DNA from: Pigmentiphaga sp. NML030171
Lineage (GTDB): Bacteria; Pseudomonadota; Gammaproteobacteria; Burkholderiales; Burkholderiaceae_B
DNA length: 64,000 nt
NCBI RefSeq assembly: GCF_002188635.1
Contig: NZ_NINX01000024.1
Location: forward strand, 124,001-188,000
Direction: 5' to 3'
Shown here: positions 8,366 to 17,047 of the stretch, piece by piece
Position numbering within the stretch: the stretch's first letter is position 1
Layout of the letters: each line of letters opens with the position of its first letter
Position numbers and translations under genes: made by a program
The notes under the pieces: generated by a model
Seen by the model: only the letters and a program-made list of their open reading frames with translations
Told to the model about the DNA's origin: nothing
Databases searched by the model: none

Positions 8366-9352
8366 CTACGGGGTCTGCCCGGGAAACAAGCTCTTCAGGA
8401 AGCGCAGTACCGGCGCGCTCAGCGACTCGTCGCCGGTGTTCACCGAATAGACCTGGCTCAGGTGGTTGTGCCCCCGCACGACATTGAGTTCCGGCGCGAA
8501 GCCGTGCCGGGTCACCAGCCGGGCGAACAGTTCGCCGGCCTGCACCTGCATCTGCATGGGGTCCATCTCGGCGTAGCTGATCAGCACCGGAAAGGGCGCC
8601 GCGTCGACCAGGTCCACGGTCGACATGGCACCCCATTGCGCGCGGTCCGGCCCGAAGTACGCCTCGTTGCGGGGATCCGGCGTCGGGATGCCGAACTGGC
8701 GCCGCGCCATTCCCTCCAGCCGTGCATCGTAGACGCCCGAGATGAACACCGCGCCGGCGATTCTGAGTCCTTCGGCGGGATGGAACCGCCGGACCAGCGT
8801 CGCAGCCGCGGCATGGGCCGCCCCCGCCGACTCCCCCATCAGCACGATGCGTTCGGGGTCGCCGCCGAGCCCGGCCGCGTGGGTCCTGGCCCAGGCCAGT
8901 ACGGACGAGATGTCCTGGGCGCCGGCCGGCCACCGGTGGGCGGGCCCGAGCCGGTAGTTGGGCACCACGACCACGTAGCCCTGGCGCGCATAGAAATAGC
9001 CCTGGTTGGCGCTGTCCGACTTGTCGCCCCGGACGAAGCCGCCGCCGTGGACGAACACCAGGACGGGCCGGCGCGAGGCGGCCTCGGCCGGCGCGTAGAC
9101 GTCCAGCCTGTGCCGCTCGTCCGGGCCGTAGGGAAGACCGGCCTCGACCTTGACCCCATCGCGCGGTTGCGCGGCCAGCAGCGGCTGGTACAGCCCCTTG
9201 GTCGCCGGCACGTCGATGACCGGCCCCATCTGCCGCAACCTGGCCTGCAATTCGGGCGGCACGCCCCCCTCCGCCGCCAGGACCGGTCCCGCGCCCAGCG
9301 GCAGCATGCCGCAAGCCACCGCGCACCACCAGCGTTGCCAGAAACGATTCAT
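8366..9352 (-). CDS. exported alpha/beta hydrolase (esterase/HSL-like)
   Basis: This 328-residue protein has a signal peptide (MNRFWQRWW... ending near VLAAEG). It shows the hormone-sensitive-lipase-like pattern: oxyanion motif HGGGF, nucleophile elbow GESAG, an acidic residue in SYAEMDPM and a catalytic His in RGHNHLSQ. It should hydrolyse an ester in the periplasm. The start ATG overlaps the stop of the amidohydrolase gene by 4 bases, so the two are translationally coupled in one minus-strand operon with two MBL-fold proteins. The substrate is unknown. Confidence 0.88.
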   Translation of the reverse strand: MNRFWQRWWCAVACGMLPLGAGPVLAAEGGVPPELQARLRQMGPVIDVPATKGLYQPLLAAQPRDGVKVEAGLPYGPDERHRLDVYAPAEAASRRPVLVFVHGGGFVRGDKSDSANQGYFYARQGYVVVVPNYRLGPAHRWPAGAQDISSVLAWARTHAAGLGGDPERIVLMGESAGAAHAAAATLVRRFHPAEGLRIAGAVFISGVYDARLEGMARRQFGIPTPDPRNEAYFGPDRAQWGAMSTVDLVDAAPFPVLISYAEMDPMQMQVQAGELFARLVTRHGFAPELNVVRGHNHLSQVYSVNTGDESLSAPVLRFLKSLFPGQTP

Positions 9353-10584
9353 TGCCGTCCCTCCGGGGATTTGTGGAACCGGCCATCCTTCATGATCGCG
9401 GACAGCCGGGACTTGTCCTGCAGGATCGCCACATCCTGGCACGGATCGCCGTCGACCAGCAACAGGTCGGCCAGGAAGCCCTTGCGCACCATCCCCAGTT
9501 CGCCGTCCAGGCCCATGATCTGCCCGCCAAGCATGGTCGCCGCCGACAACGCTTCGGCGGGGGTATAGCCCAGGTGGCGCACGAACAGCTCCAGGTCGCG
9601 CGCGTTGCGTCCATTGGGATTGAAGGGGAAACCGTAGTCGCCTCCCGGCAGCACCCGCACGCCGCGCCGCCGCAACTCCGGCACCAGCCGTCGCTGGCGC
9701 TCCAGCACGATGGCGGCATCCTCCTTCATGTGGCGCATGTCGAAATGCGGCGGCGGCACGGCATCCAGTGTCGCCTGCACGATGCCCAGCGTGGGCGCGA
9801 CGAATATCTCGTCCTTGCGCGCCTCCATCATGTCCAGCGCCTCCTCGTCCGCGTAGGTGCAGTGGTACAGCACGCGAAAGCCATGGCGCAGGCCCATCTT
9901 CACCGCCTCGGCGGCGTGCGCGTGGGCGGTCAGCCAGACGTCCGACTCGCGTGCCTGCTCGCCCGCCGCCCGCGCCTCGTCCTCGGTGTAGAGCAGCTCC
10001 ATGGAGGCGCCGGGCTTGAGCGCGCTTTCCCCCGACAACAGGAACTTGAGCGATTTCGCGCCCAGCGCCGCGCAGCCCTTCACGAAGGCACGGACCGCCT
10101 CGGGCCCTCGCCCGTGTTCGTCCACCTTGCCCGGGTCCATCATCGCCGACTCGATGGGCGGCTCGCGCTCGACCGAGGAAGGAACCAGGCGCGGCCCCGG
10201 CATGCCCCCCGCGTCGATGGCCGCCTTGAGCGTGATTTCCACGGTCCTGTCCAACGCCCCCGCCGAATAGGCGCTGGTAAAGCCATGATCGAGCAGGATG
10301 CGGGCATTGCGCGCGGTATTGAGCACGAGGTCCTGTTCCGGCAGGGACATGCCGGGCACGAAGCGCTCCACCGACGTGGGCCAGGACAGATGGGCGTGGG
10401 CCTCGACCAGGCCCGGCATCAGCACGCCGCCGCGGCCGTCGACGATGCGGGCGCCTTCGCGCGGCACCGCCGCCTCGCGCGCCACCTGGACGATGCGCTC
10501 GCCCTCGACCCGGACCTCGGCCGGGAATGGCGGCGTACCCGAGCCATCGAAGACACGGACGCCGGTGAATACGGTTGCACTCAT
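9349..10584 (-). CDS. metal-dependent amidohydrolase (imidazolonepropionase/prolidase-like)
   Basis: This 411-residue cytoplasmic enzyme belongs to the amidohydrolase superfamily. It has the first metal pair in EAHAHLSW, a possible bridging lysine in AKSLKFLLSG, later His residues in LTAHAHAAEAV and LYHCTYAD, and the late Asp in PGGDYGF. The C-terminal segment GMVRKGFLADLLLVDGDP is the usual composite-domain return. It hydrolyses a C-N or similar bond in a cyclic or peptide-like substrate; which one cannot be told. It lies between the MBL-fold gene (16 bases) and the esterase gene (4-base overlap), so it is a core step of this operon. Confidence 0.87.
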   Translation of the reverse strand: MSATVFTGVRVFDGSGTPPFPAEVRVEGERIVQVAREAAVPREGARIVDGRGGVLMPGLVEAHAHLSWPTSVERFVPGMSLPEQDLVLNTARNARILLDHGFTSAYSAGALDRTVEITLKAAIDAGGMPGPRLVPSSVEREPPIESAMMDPGKVDEHGRGPEAVRAFVKGCAALGAKSLKFLLSGESALKPGASMELLYTEDEARAAGEQARESDVWLTAHAHAAEAVKMGLRHGFRVLYHCTYADEEALDMMEARKDEIFVAPTLGIVQATLDAVPPPHFDMRHMKEDAAIVLERQRRLVPELRRRGVRVLPGGDYGFPFNPNGRNARDLELFVRHLGYTPAEALSAATMLGGQIMGLDGELGMVRKGFLADLLLVDGDPCQDVAILQDKSRLSAIMKDGRFHKSPEGRQ

Positions 10585-10600
10585 GGAGATCTCTCTTTTC

Positions 10601-11584
10601 TCAGAATCGTTGCAGGTCGCTGGCGATGCGCACCGGCCCCATGAAGGCCGGCTGAATGCCGCGGACATAGCCGGACAGGTCGCGCTCCCCATCCTCGCCC
10701 GGGGCCAGGTGCGTGAGCACGACTTCCTTGACCCCCGCCGCCGTGGCCAGCTTGCCGATCTCGACGGGCGTCAGGTGGTTCTGCTCCATGTGCCTGATCA
10801 TGGAAGGCAGCATCGCCGGTTTCAGGTCCGGGGCGCGCTTGAGAATTCCGACCATGCTGTCCAGGTTGATCACTTCGCTCACCAGTACGTCTGCCCCCCG
10901 CGCCAGGCGCTCCACGTTCTTGGACGGGCCGGTATCGCCCGTGAAGACATAGACCCGTCCGGGCGTCTCGATGCGGAAGGCATACGACCGCGAGAACGCC
11001 GCCTGCGGACTGCCTGGCGGGAAGTGATAGTGCGTGTTCGTCACGGCCAGCACGCGGAGGTTGGCGTCGCGATAGATCTCGGCCGGCTCGTCCATCTCGG
11101 CGTCCAGGTCCGCCGCCTTGACCGTCGAAGCCAGCGGCGGCTTGCCGCCGGGGCCGCCGCCTATGGGCGCCAGTTCCACCGTACGGGCGGCGGCGACCAG
11201 GTCGGCCACCATGCGCGCGGTGCCCGGCGGCCCGATCACCGGCAACGGCTGGTAGCTGTTGAACATCCAGCGGCTGGCGAGGATCTGGCCCAGGTCGGCG
11301 TTGTGATCGATATGGTGGTGGGAAACGAAAACGGCCTTGACCTTGTGCATGGACAGCCCCGCCGCCACCATCTGGCGCTCGGTGCCCGCCCCCACGTCGA
11401 ACAGATAGACGCTGTCGCCCACCACCACCGCATTCGCCGGTTCCGCGCGTTCACGCCGGATGACCGGACCTCCGCCCGTCCCCAGCGTCACGAATGCAGC
11501 CGCCGGCGCGACATCCGCGGCCAGGACGGCGGGAGGCACGGCCGCGGTCACCATCGCGGCGGCCATCATCCAGAGAATCTTCAT
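10601..11584 (-). CDS. exported metallo-beta-lactamase-fold hydrolase, copy 1
   Basis: This 327-residue protein has a classic signal peptide (MKILWMMAAAMVTAAVPPAVLA). The start at 11584 is preferred over an ATG four codons earlier because GGAG sits about 6 bases before it. Metal ligands of the MBL fold are visible: SHHHIDH, then His in TNTHYHF, Asp in FTGDTG and His in LTHLAPG. The layout (GDTG, late His) is closer to tRNase Z/PhnP-like lactone or ester hydrolases than to true beta-lactamases. It is a tandem paralogue of the gene at 11599-12570, from which it is separated by 14 bases. Confidence 0.88.
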   Translation of the reverse strand: MKILWMMAAAMVTAAVPPAVLAADVAPAAAFVTLGTGGGPVIRRERAEPANAVVVGDSVYLFDVGAGTERQMVAAGLSMHKVKAVFVSHHHIDHNADLGQILASRWMFNSYQPLPVIGPPGTARMVADLVAAARTVELAPIGGGPGGKPPLASTVKAADLDAEMDEPAEIYRDANLRVLAVTNTHYHFPPGSPQAAFSRSYAFRIETPGRVYVFTGDTGPSKNVERLARGADVLVSEVINLDSMVGILKRAPDLKPAMLPSMIRHMEQNHLTPVEIGKLATAAGVKEVVLTHLAPGEDGERDLSGYVRGIQPAFMGPVRIASDLQRF

Positions 11585-11598
11585 CCCTTTCTCCATGT

Positions 11599-12570
11599 TC
11601 AGAAACGATCCAGATCGCGCGCCACGAAGACGTCGCCGCCGAAGGTCGTCCGGGCACCGGCCGCCAGCGCCGGCGCGGACTGCTGGAACGCCGCGGCGAT
11701 GCCCAGGTGCGTGAAGACCAGGCGCCGCGCGCCCGCCTCGGCCGCGATGGCGCCGGCCTGCGCCGGTGTCAGGTGATGCTTCTTCAGGTGGTCGATCAAG
11801 GCGGGCCGCACCTGCGGCGGCATGGGCGAAGCCGGGCCGTTGAGGTTGGCGACGATGCCGTCCAGGTCGATGACCTCGCTCACCATCAGCTCTACCCCCT
11901 TGAACAGCCGAGCGACCGCGGCGCTCTCGCCGGTATCCCCCGTGTAGCCGATGCCCTGCCCATCCAGGTCGAAGCGCAGCGACAGCGACTCGGTGCCTAT
12001 CCTGGCCACCGGGCCGTCGAAATGGGAATTGCGCGCCGCGCGCACGCCCTCCACGTCCACGTCACTGCCGTCCTTCAGAATCACCACCCTGACGGTATCG
12101 GCCGGCGTACGCGCGCCCCGGCCGCCGCCCACATCCTCGGCGCTGACGAGGTGGGACGGCTGCAAGGAGCGCAGGATGCCGTCGACCACTTCATCCGTGC
12201 CCGGCGGACCGTAGATGGTCAGCGTTCCCGGCGCCACCTGCATCCAGCGCAGGCCGATCACGCCTTGCAGGCCGCCGACGTGGTCCTGATGCAGATGGCT
12301 GATGAATACCGCCCCCACCCGGGAGGGCTGGTAGCCCGCGGCGGCCAGGCGCTCCAGCGCGCCATCTCCGCAATCGACCAGCCAGACCCGCTGGCCGGCG
12401 GTCAGCAGATTGGCGGGCTGCGAACGGTCGGCGTGGATGATGGGGCCGCCCGCCGTGCCCAGGGTCGTCCAGGCCATGGGCCGCTCCGCCCGCGCATCGG
12501 CGGCAGCCGCCCATTGCGGCGCGCCGCTGGCCAATGCGGCGGCCAGCAAGAACACAAAGGGAAATTTCAT
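11599..12570 (-). CDS. exported metallo-beta-lactamase-fold hydrolase, copy 2
   Basis: This 323-residue protein has a signal peptide ending at WAAAAD and the metal motif SHLHQDH. Later ligands are His in RNSHFDG, Asp in YTGDTG and His in FTHLGIA. It shares with copy 1 the segments TLGTxGGPxI, GPPGT, LMVSEVIDLD-like and a final ARDLDRF/ASDLQRF, so the pair arose by tandem duplication. Periplasmic hydrolysis of a cyclic ester or thioester is a reasonable guess for the family. It is the second gene of the minus-strand operon, after the porin-MFS chimera. Confidence 0.88.
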   Translation of the reverse strand: MKFPFVFLLAAALASGAPQWAAAADARAERPMAWTTLGTAGGPIIHADRSQPANLLTAGQRVWLVDCGDGALERLAAAGYQPSRVGAVFISHLHQDHVGGLQGVIGLRWMQVAPGTLTIYGPPGTDEVVDGILRSLQPSHLVSAEDVGGGRGARTPADTVRVVILKDGSDVDVEGVRAARNSHFDGPVARIGTESLSLRFDLDGQGIGYTGDTGESAAVARLFKGVELMVSEVIDLDGIVANLNGPASPMPPQVRPALIDHLKKHHLTPAQAGAIAAEAGARRLVFTHLGIAAAFQQSAPALAAGARTTFGGDVFVARDLDRF

Positions 12571-12591
12571 GGGTGTCTCCGTAGGAAATGT

Positions 12592-13761
12592 TCAGGTGCG
12601 CGCCAGCGTGCGCGCGGAAGGCAGGCGGCGGCAGGCCAGGTGGAAGGCGAGCACCGCCGCGCCGGCGATGCCCACCGCCGCCCAGCCCAGCGCGCCATAG
12701 CCGGCGGACTTGACCAGCGTGCCGCCCAGGAAAGGCCCGATGGCCGAACCGGTCATCAGCATGGCGGGGGTGGCGGCCACCAGCCGGCCGCTCGGTTCCA
12801 GCCGGGCCAGCACGCCGAAGGCAAAGGTATGGGTGAAGATCATCGCCGCCGAGAAGAACAGGGCTCCGGCCGCGTAGGGCGGGAACGCCGTGCCCTGCGC
12901 GATCAGCAACGCCAGCGACGCCTGGACCAGCGGCCCCCAGCACAGCACAGCCCGGGCCGGCCAACGCTGCTCCAGCACCGCGGCCAGCGGAGCGGGAAAC
13001 AGGTTCACGATGCCCAGCGCGATCAACACGGCGGTCACCGCGCCGGCGCCGAATCCCCGGTCCATGCCCATGCGCTCCAGGAAGCTGAAGACCATGGCTT
13101 GCACCAGGGCCATGGCGGCCACGCCCGCCGACAGGCCGGCGCGGCGATAGGTCAGCAGGGCCGCCCGGGTATGCCTGGCGGTACCGGGACCGACGACTTG
13201 CGGCGCGCCGGGATTGGGGGCCACCGGGGCGTTCTCGCCCGATGCGAACGCCAGGGCCAGCGCGAAGCCGCCCACCGTCGGCGACCAGTAGCTGGCCACG
13301 TTGTCCAGCGATGTCTGGCTGAGATCCGATAGTTGCATCGCCAGCGCCGGCGAATACGGCGAGAAATGATCGGGGTCGTAGGGCGCCAGCGCCCCCTGCA
13401 TCAGGGACAGCTGGCGCCCCAGCCGCACTTCCCCCCATTGCCGCGAGCCCAGGCCCACATAGGCGGAGCGTCCGAACATGCGGCCACCCTGCAGCAGGCT
13501 GCCGCTGTCCAGGCCCAGGCCGCTTTCCAGTTCGAAACGCGCCTGCATGCCGTTGCCGAGGTCTTCCCTGCCGCGCAACCCCACCCGCGACGGCACGTGG
13601 CCGGTCTGCTTCATCAGCGACGCGTGCTGTCCCGTGCTGGAACGCAGGTGCTCCACGGCGGTATCCAGCACGCCATAGATCTCCACCGCCGACCGTGCCG
13701 GCGCCGCTCCGACCGCGCCACCCAGCCCGATCATGGCGGCAGCCAATGTCGTCATCTTCAT
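12592..13761 (-). pseudogene. chimeric gene: porin N-terminal half fused in frame to MFS transporter C-terminal half
   Basis: One open frame of 389 codons encodes two unrelated half-proteins. Residues 1 to about 212 are an OmpC-like porin with a signal peptide, first strand VEIYGVLDTAVEHL, the SRVGLRGREDLGNG turn and NVASYWSPTVGGF. From about residue 215 the sequence becomes the last six membrane helices of a major facilitator (VQAMVFSFLERMG, LFPAPLAAVLEQRW, FGVLARLEPSGRL, GPFLGGTL). The switch lies near 13110-13120. The simplest cause is a deletion removing the 3' half of a porin gene and the 5' half of the next gene. A product with a porin signal and plugless barrel joined to inner-membrane helices is unlikely to work. 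The ATG at 13761 has AGGAG 13 bases upstream. Confidence 0.85.
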
Positions 13762-14057
13762 GTTCTTCGTTCGTCTCCTCGTATGGACGCCGGCTTCTCC
13801 CGCGCATCGCGTCGCCCCCATGCACGGTTGAACGCATCCCGCGCCGCGCCTGGCACAGGCACACGCATGAAACACATGGGGAAGGAATACCCGCCGCTCA
13901 GGCGGGAAGCGCGGGGCGGGCCCTCAGGGGCTCGCTGGGTGCGAAGGGCAGGCTGGCATCCGGGTCTCCTGCGAGCCGGCTTTCTTTTGCGAGACGCAGT
14001 TTATGATCGGGTTCTCCATTTCTCCAGATTATTCAGCCAATACACTGCATCCAAAAA
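13762..14057. other. divergent intergenic region with one GC-rich hairpin
   Basis: These 296 bases separate the minus-strand operon from the LysR gene at 14058. I find no gene here. A perfect hairpin CCCGCC-GCTCA-GGCGGG sits at 13890-13906 without a T run. The last 60 bases before the LysR start are AT-rich and likely hold its promoter and the autoregulatory binding site. Confidence 0.5.
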
Positions 14058-14969
14058 ATGGATTGGAAAGCCATAGACCTGAATCTGCTGGTCGTATTCC
14101 AGGCCATCCTGGACCAGCGCGGCGTGACGCGTGCCGGCGAGAAGCTGGGATTGAGCCAGCCCGCCATGAGCGCGGCGCTGGCGAGGCTGAGGGACCTGTT
14201 CGGCGACCCGCTGTTCGTGCGATCCGGCCTGGAGATGAGGCCGACGCCGCGCGCGCTGGAGCTGGCCGGGCCGGTCGGAAGCGTGCTGGCCTCGATCGCG
14301 ACGGACGTCCTCCAGCGCGCCGGCTTCGATCCGGCCACGACCCGGAAGACGTTCACCATCGTCACGCCCGACGTGGGCGAAGTGCATTTTCTTCCGCCGC
14401 TCCTGGCCAGGATGTCGCGCGACGCTCCCCACGCCAGCCTGCGCACGATCGCCCGGCCCGCCGTAGAGACCGCGTCGGCGCTGATATCCGGCGAAGCCGA
14501 CCTGGCGCTGGGCTATTTCCCCGACCTGCACAAGGCCGGTTTCTTCCAGCAGAAGCTGCTGGAGATCCCCGTCGTCTGCCTGGTCCGCAAGAACCATCCC
14601 ACCATCGGCCAGCGCATGACGCTGAAGGAATACCTGTCCGCGCCGCATGCGCTGGTCCGGCCGGACGGACGCGGCGAGGAACTCGATCGCATGTTCGCGC
14701 CGCGGCATACGCCGCGCCGGGTGGTGGTGGAGGTCTACCACGTCATGAGCCTGCTGCCCATACTCGAGTCCTCGGACCTGATCGCGGTCGTGCCCCGCGA
14801 TGTGGCGCACACCTGTGCGCGCTATGCGAACCTGCGCATCGTGGAGTTGCCTTTCGCCGGCCCTTCCATCACGGTGCACCAGTTCTGGCACGAGCGCTTC
14901 CACAAGGATCCCGCCAATTGCTGGCTGCGCAGCGCGATCCACGAGATGTGCGCGGCGCTACGCGACTGA
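14058..14969 (+). CDS. LysR-family regulator, NodD/NahR-like
   Basis: This 303-residue protein starts MDWKAIDLNLLVVFQAI, typical of the NodD/NahR/LinR branch. Its helix-turn-helix is GVTRAGEKLGLSQPAMSAAL, followed by the conserved LRDLFGDPLFVR. The effector domain runs to the C terminus. This branch usually responds to aromatic or related inducers and activates a divergent operon. That operon here is the minus-strand porin/MFS-hydrolase set starting at 13761, so it is the likely dedicated activator. The gene ends 6 bases from the convergent prpR-like gene. Confidence 0.92.
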   Translation: MDWKAIDLNLLVVFQAILDQRGVTRAGEKLGLSQPAMSAALARLRDLFGDPLFVRSGLEMRPTPRALELAGPVGSVLASIATDVLQRAGFDPATTRKTFTIVTPDVGEVHFLPPLLARMSRDAPHASLRTIARPAVETASALISGEADLALGYFPDLHKAGFFQQKLLEIPVVCLVRKNHPTIGQRMTLKEYLSAPHALVRPDGRGEELDRMFAPRHTPRRVVVEVYHVMSLLPILESSDLIAVVPRDVAHTCARYANLRIVELPFAGPSITVHQFWHERFHKDPANCWLRSAIHEMCAALRD

Positions 14970-14975
14970 CCGGCC

Positions 14976-16904
14976 CTATTCCCGCGCGGCCTTGATCTTG
15001 CGCCACAGCGTGGTACGGCTGATGCCCAGCCGCCGCGCGGCTTCCTGGTGGTTGCCCTCGCACTCGGCCAGCACGGCGCGGGCATGGGCGGCCTCCTGGC
15101 TGGCGCGCACCGCCGACAGGCTGCGCGCCGCGGGCGCCTGGCGCCGGGCCGGCGCGTCGGCCAGCATGGCCCGCACCTCGCGGCGCGACAGCGGCCGGCC
15201 CTCGGTCAGGCAGGCCATGGTCAGGCGCTCCGAGACGTTTTCCAGTTCCCGGACGTTGCCACGCCATGCGCCTTCCTTGAGCACCGGCAACGCCGCCTCC
15301 AGCATGGGGGCCACGGCCTCCTGCAAGCCCGCGCGCCCCAGCGCCGCCGGCAGCAGCCGCCGCGCCAGCGCCTCGATGTCCTCGGGCCGGTCGCGCAGCG
15401 GCGGCACCACCACCTGCAGGATGTTCAGGCGGTAGTACAAGTCCTCGCGGAAGGCGCCCGCCCTGACCATCGCCAGCAGGTCGCGATGGGTGGCGGCCAC
15501 GATGCGCACGTCCACCGGAATGGTATCGACGCTGCCCACGCGCGTGATTTCCTTCTCCTGCAAGGCGCGCAGCAGCCGGGTCTGCAGCGGCAGCGGCATC
15601 TCGCCGATCTCGTCCAGGAACAGCGTGCCTTCGTTCGCCGACTCGAACAGGCCCGGCTTGCCCTGCCTGCGCGCGCCGGTGAAGGCGCCCTCGTCATAGC
15701 CGAACAGCTCGCTCTCCAGCAGCGTCTCGGTAAAGGCGCCGCAGTTGATGGCGATGAAGGGATGCCGGCGCCGCCGGCTCGCGTTGTGCAGGCCCTGGGC
15801 CAGCAGTTCCTTGCCGGTGCCGCTTTCGCCGTGGATCAGCACGGCCGCGTCGCTGTGCTCGGCGAATACCCGGCACTGCGCGATCACCTGGCGCATGGCG
15901 GCGGACTCGGCCACCACGTCGTCCAGCCGGTACCGGGCCACGCGCGAGCGCCGGTGCGTATGCGCCCGCAGCTTGCTGACGGCGCGCTCCAGCTCGCTGG
16001 ATGCATGCAGCGTGAAGATGGCGCCGGTCTGCATGCCTTCGTCCAGCAGCGGGACGCGATCGACCACGACCGACTTGCCGCCCATCTCCTGTACCGTCCC
16101 GATCTCGCCCGCTCCGCGCGTCATGACCTGCCCCGGCTCGAGGTCGGGCAGCACCTGGCGCAGCGGCTGGCCCAGGGCCTCGCGCACGCGGCGTCCGGTC
16201 AGCTTGTCCACCGACGGATTGGCGGCGACGATGCGGCCGGCCATGTCCACCGCGATGACGCCGTCGTTCAGGTGATACAGCACCGAATCGAGCTGGGTGC
16301 GGCGCGATTTCTCGGCCTTCTGCGCGGCTGCGATCTCGATCGCGTCGTCGAAGGCGGCGCGCACCGAATCCAGCGAATAGACCAGGATGCCCGTCAATCC
16401 GGCCTCGTCGGCCAGGTTGGCGATCAGGCCCGGACCGACCACCACCTCGATGCCGGCCGCGGCCAGTTCCTGGATGCAGTGCCGGGCGTCCTCGGCGGTC
16501 TGGTAGGCACGGATCTGCATGGGCAGCGAGAACAGCGTCGCGAAGCGGTTCAGCGCGGGCGGCACGCGCCGGTGCATGACCATGGCGATACGGTCCGAGA
16601 ACTGCCGCGCCTTGCAGATCGCCGCCATCAGGTCGAAGCCCCCCACCTTGACGAAGGCCACGGGAATGCCGACGTTCTGGCGCAGATAGGCGCCATGGGC
16701 GCCCGCCGCGACGATGACGTCGCAGGCCCGCTTTTCGCTGCGCCGGGCGATCTCGGCGATGGCGTCGTCGAAGCCTTTGTCGATGATCTCGATGGCGGCG
16801 CGGTCGGCCAGCTCGGGGCTGACGGTGCGGAAGACCTCGGTCAGCCGGTGGGCGCTGATGGCCCAGATCAGGGGCCGGCGGTCATCGGATGCGGCGATGC
16901 TCAT
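14976..16904 (-). CDS. prpR: PrpR-type sigma-54-dependent activator
   Basis: This 642-residue regulator starts with a PrpR sensor domain (about 10-190; GIPVAFVKVGGFDLMAAI). A PAS-like segment follows (about 205-310), then an AAA+ domain (about 325-560) with Walker A GESGTGKE and the sigma-54 contact loop GAFTGA, and a Fis-type helix-turn-helix at the end (NHQEAARRLGISRTTLWRKI). The ATG at 16904 has AGGAG 5 bases before it; a GTG two codons upstream overlaps that site and was rejected. Family members sense 2-methylcitrate-type acids. It faces two sigma-54 promoters (17003, 18328) controlling PrpF-family genes. The methylcitrate-cycle genes prpBCD are not beside it, so its ligand may differ. 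Confidence 0.9.
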   Translation of the reverse strand: MSIAASDDRRPLIWAISAHRLTEVFRTVSPELADRAAIEIIDKGFDDAIAEIARRSEKRACDVIVAAGAHGAYLRQNVGIPVAFVKVGGFDLMAAICKARQFSDRIAMVMHRRVPPALNRFATLFSLPMQIRAYQTAEDARHCIQELAAAGIEVVVGPGLIANLADEAGLTGILVYSLDSVRAAFDDAIEIAAAQKAEKSRRTQLDSVLYHLNDGVIAVDMAGRIVAANPSVDKLTGRRVREALGQPLRQVLPDLEPGQVMTRGAGEIGTVQEMGGKSVVVDRVPLLDEGMQTGAIFTLHASSELERAVSKLRAHTHRRSRVARYRLDDVVAESAAMRQVIAQCRVFAEHSDAAVLIHGESGTGKELLAQGLHNASRRRRHPFIAINCGAFTETLLESELFGYDEGAFTGARRQGKPGLFESANEGTLFLDEIGEMPLPLQTRLLRALQEKEITRVGSVDTIPVDVRIVAATHRDLLAMVRAGAFREDLYYRLNILQVVVPPLRDRPEDIEALARRLLPAALGRAGLQEAVAPMLEAALPVLKEGAWRGNVRELENVSERLTMACLTEGRPLSRREVRAMLADAPARRQAPAARSLSAVRASQEAAHARAVLAECEGNHQEAARRLGISRTTLWRKIKAARE

Positions 16905-16914
16905 GTTCACTCCT

Positions 16915-16930
16915 TTTCAATATTGAAACA
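16915..16930. promoter_or_regulatory. palindromic upstream site, candidate PrpR binding site
   Basis: A perfect 14-bp palindrome, TTTCAATATTGAAA, lies at 16915-16928 in the divergent region, about 75-90 bases upstream of the -24/-12 promoter at 17003. The 9-mer ATTGAAACA on its right side (16922-16930) recurs at 18221-18229 before the second sigma-54 promoter. Such placement fits an enhancer for the PrpR-type activator. It also sits over the likely prpR promoter, so autoregulation is probable (inference). Confidence 0.6.
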
Positions 16931-17002
16931 TGAACACGCACCAGGTGAAACACACGCCTCCCATCGCCTTGCGGCGCCGCGGCCCCCATCGATCGCGCCC
17001 GC

Positions 17003-17018
17003 TGGCATGCGCCTTGCA
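17003..17018 (+). promoter_or_regulatory. sigma-54 promoter (-24/-12) of the prpF-like gene
   Basis: TGGCATG, 4 bases, TTGCA (17003-17018) matches the sigma-54 consensus TGGCACG-N4-TTGCA with one mismatch. It lies 30 bases before the ATG of the prpF-like gene and faces it. The divergent neighbour is a sigma-54 activator, which strongly supports the call. Confidence 0.85.
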
Positions 17019-17047
17019 AGAAGCGGCCATTCCACTCGGAGACTTCG

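Noticed and set aside
13890-13906. Perfect CCCGCC/GGCGGG hairpin as a terminator
   Set aside because: No T run on either strand and it lies in a divergent promoter region, where no transcript ends.
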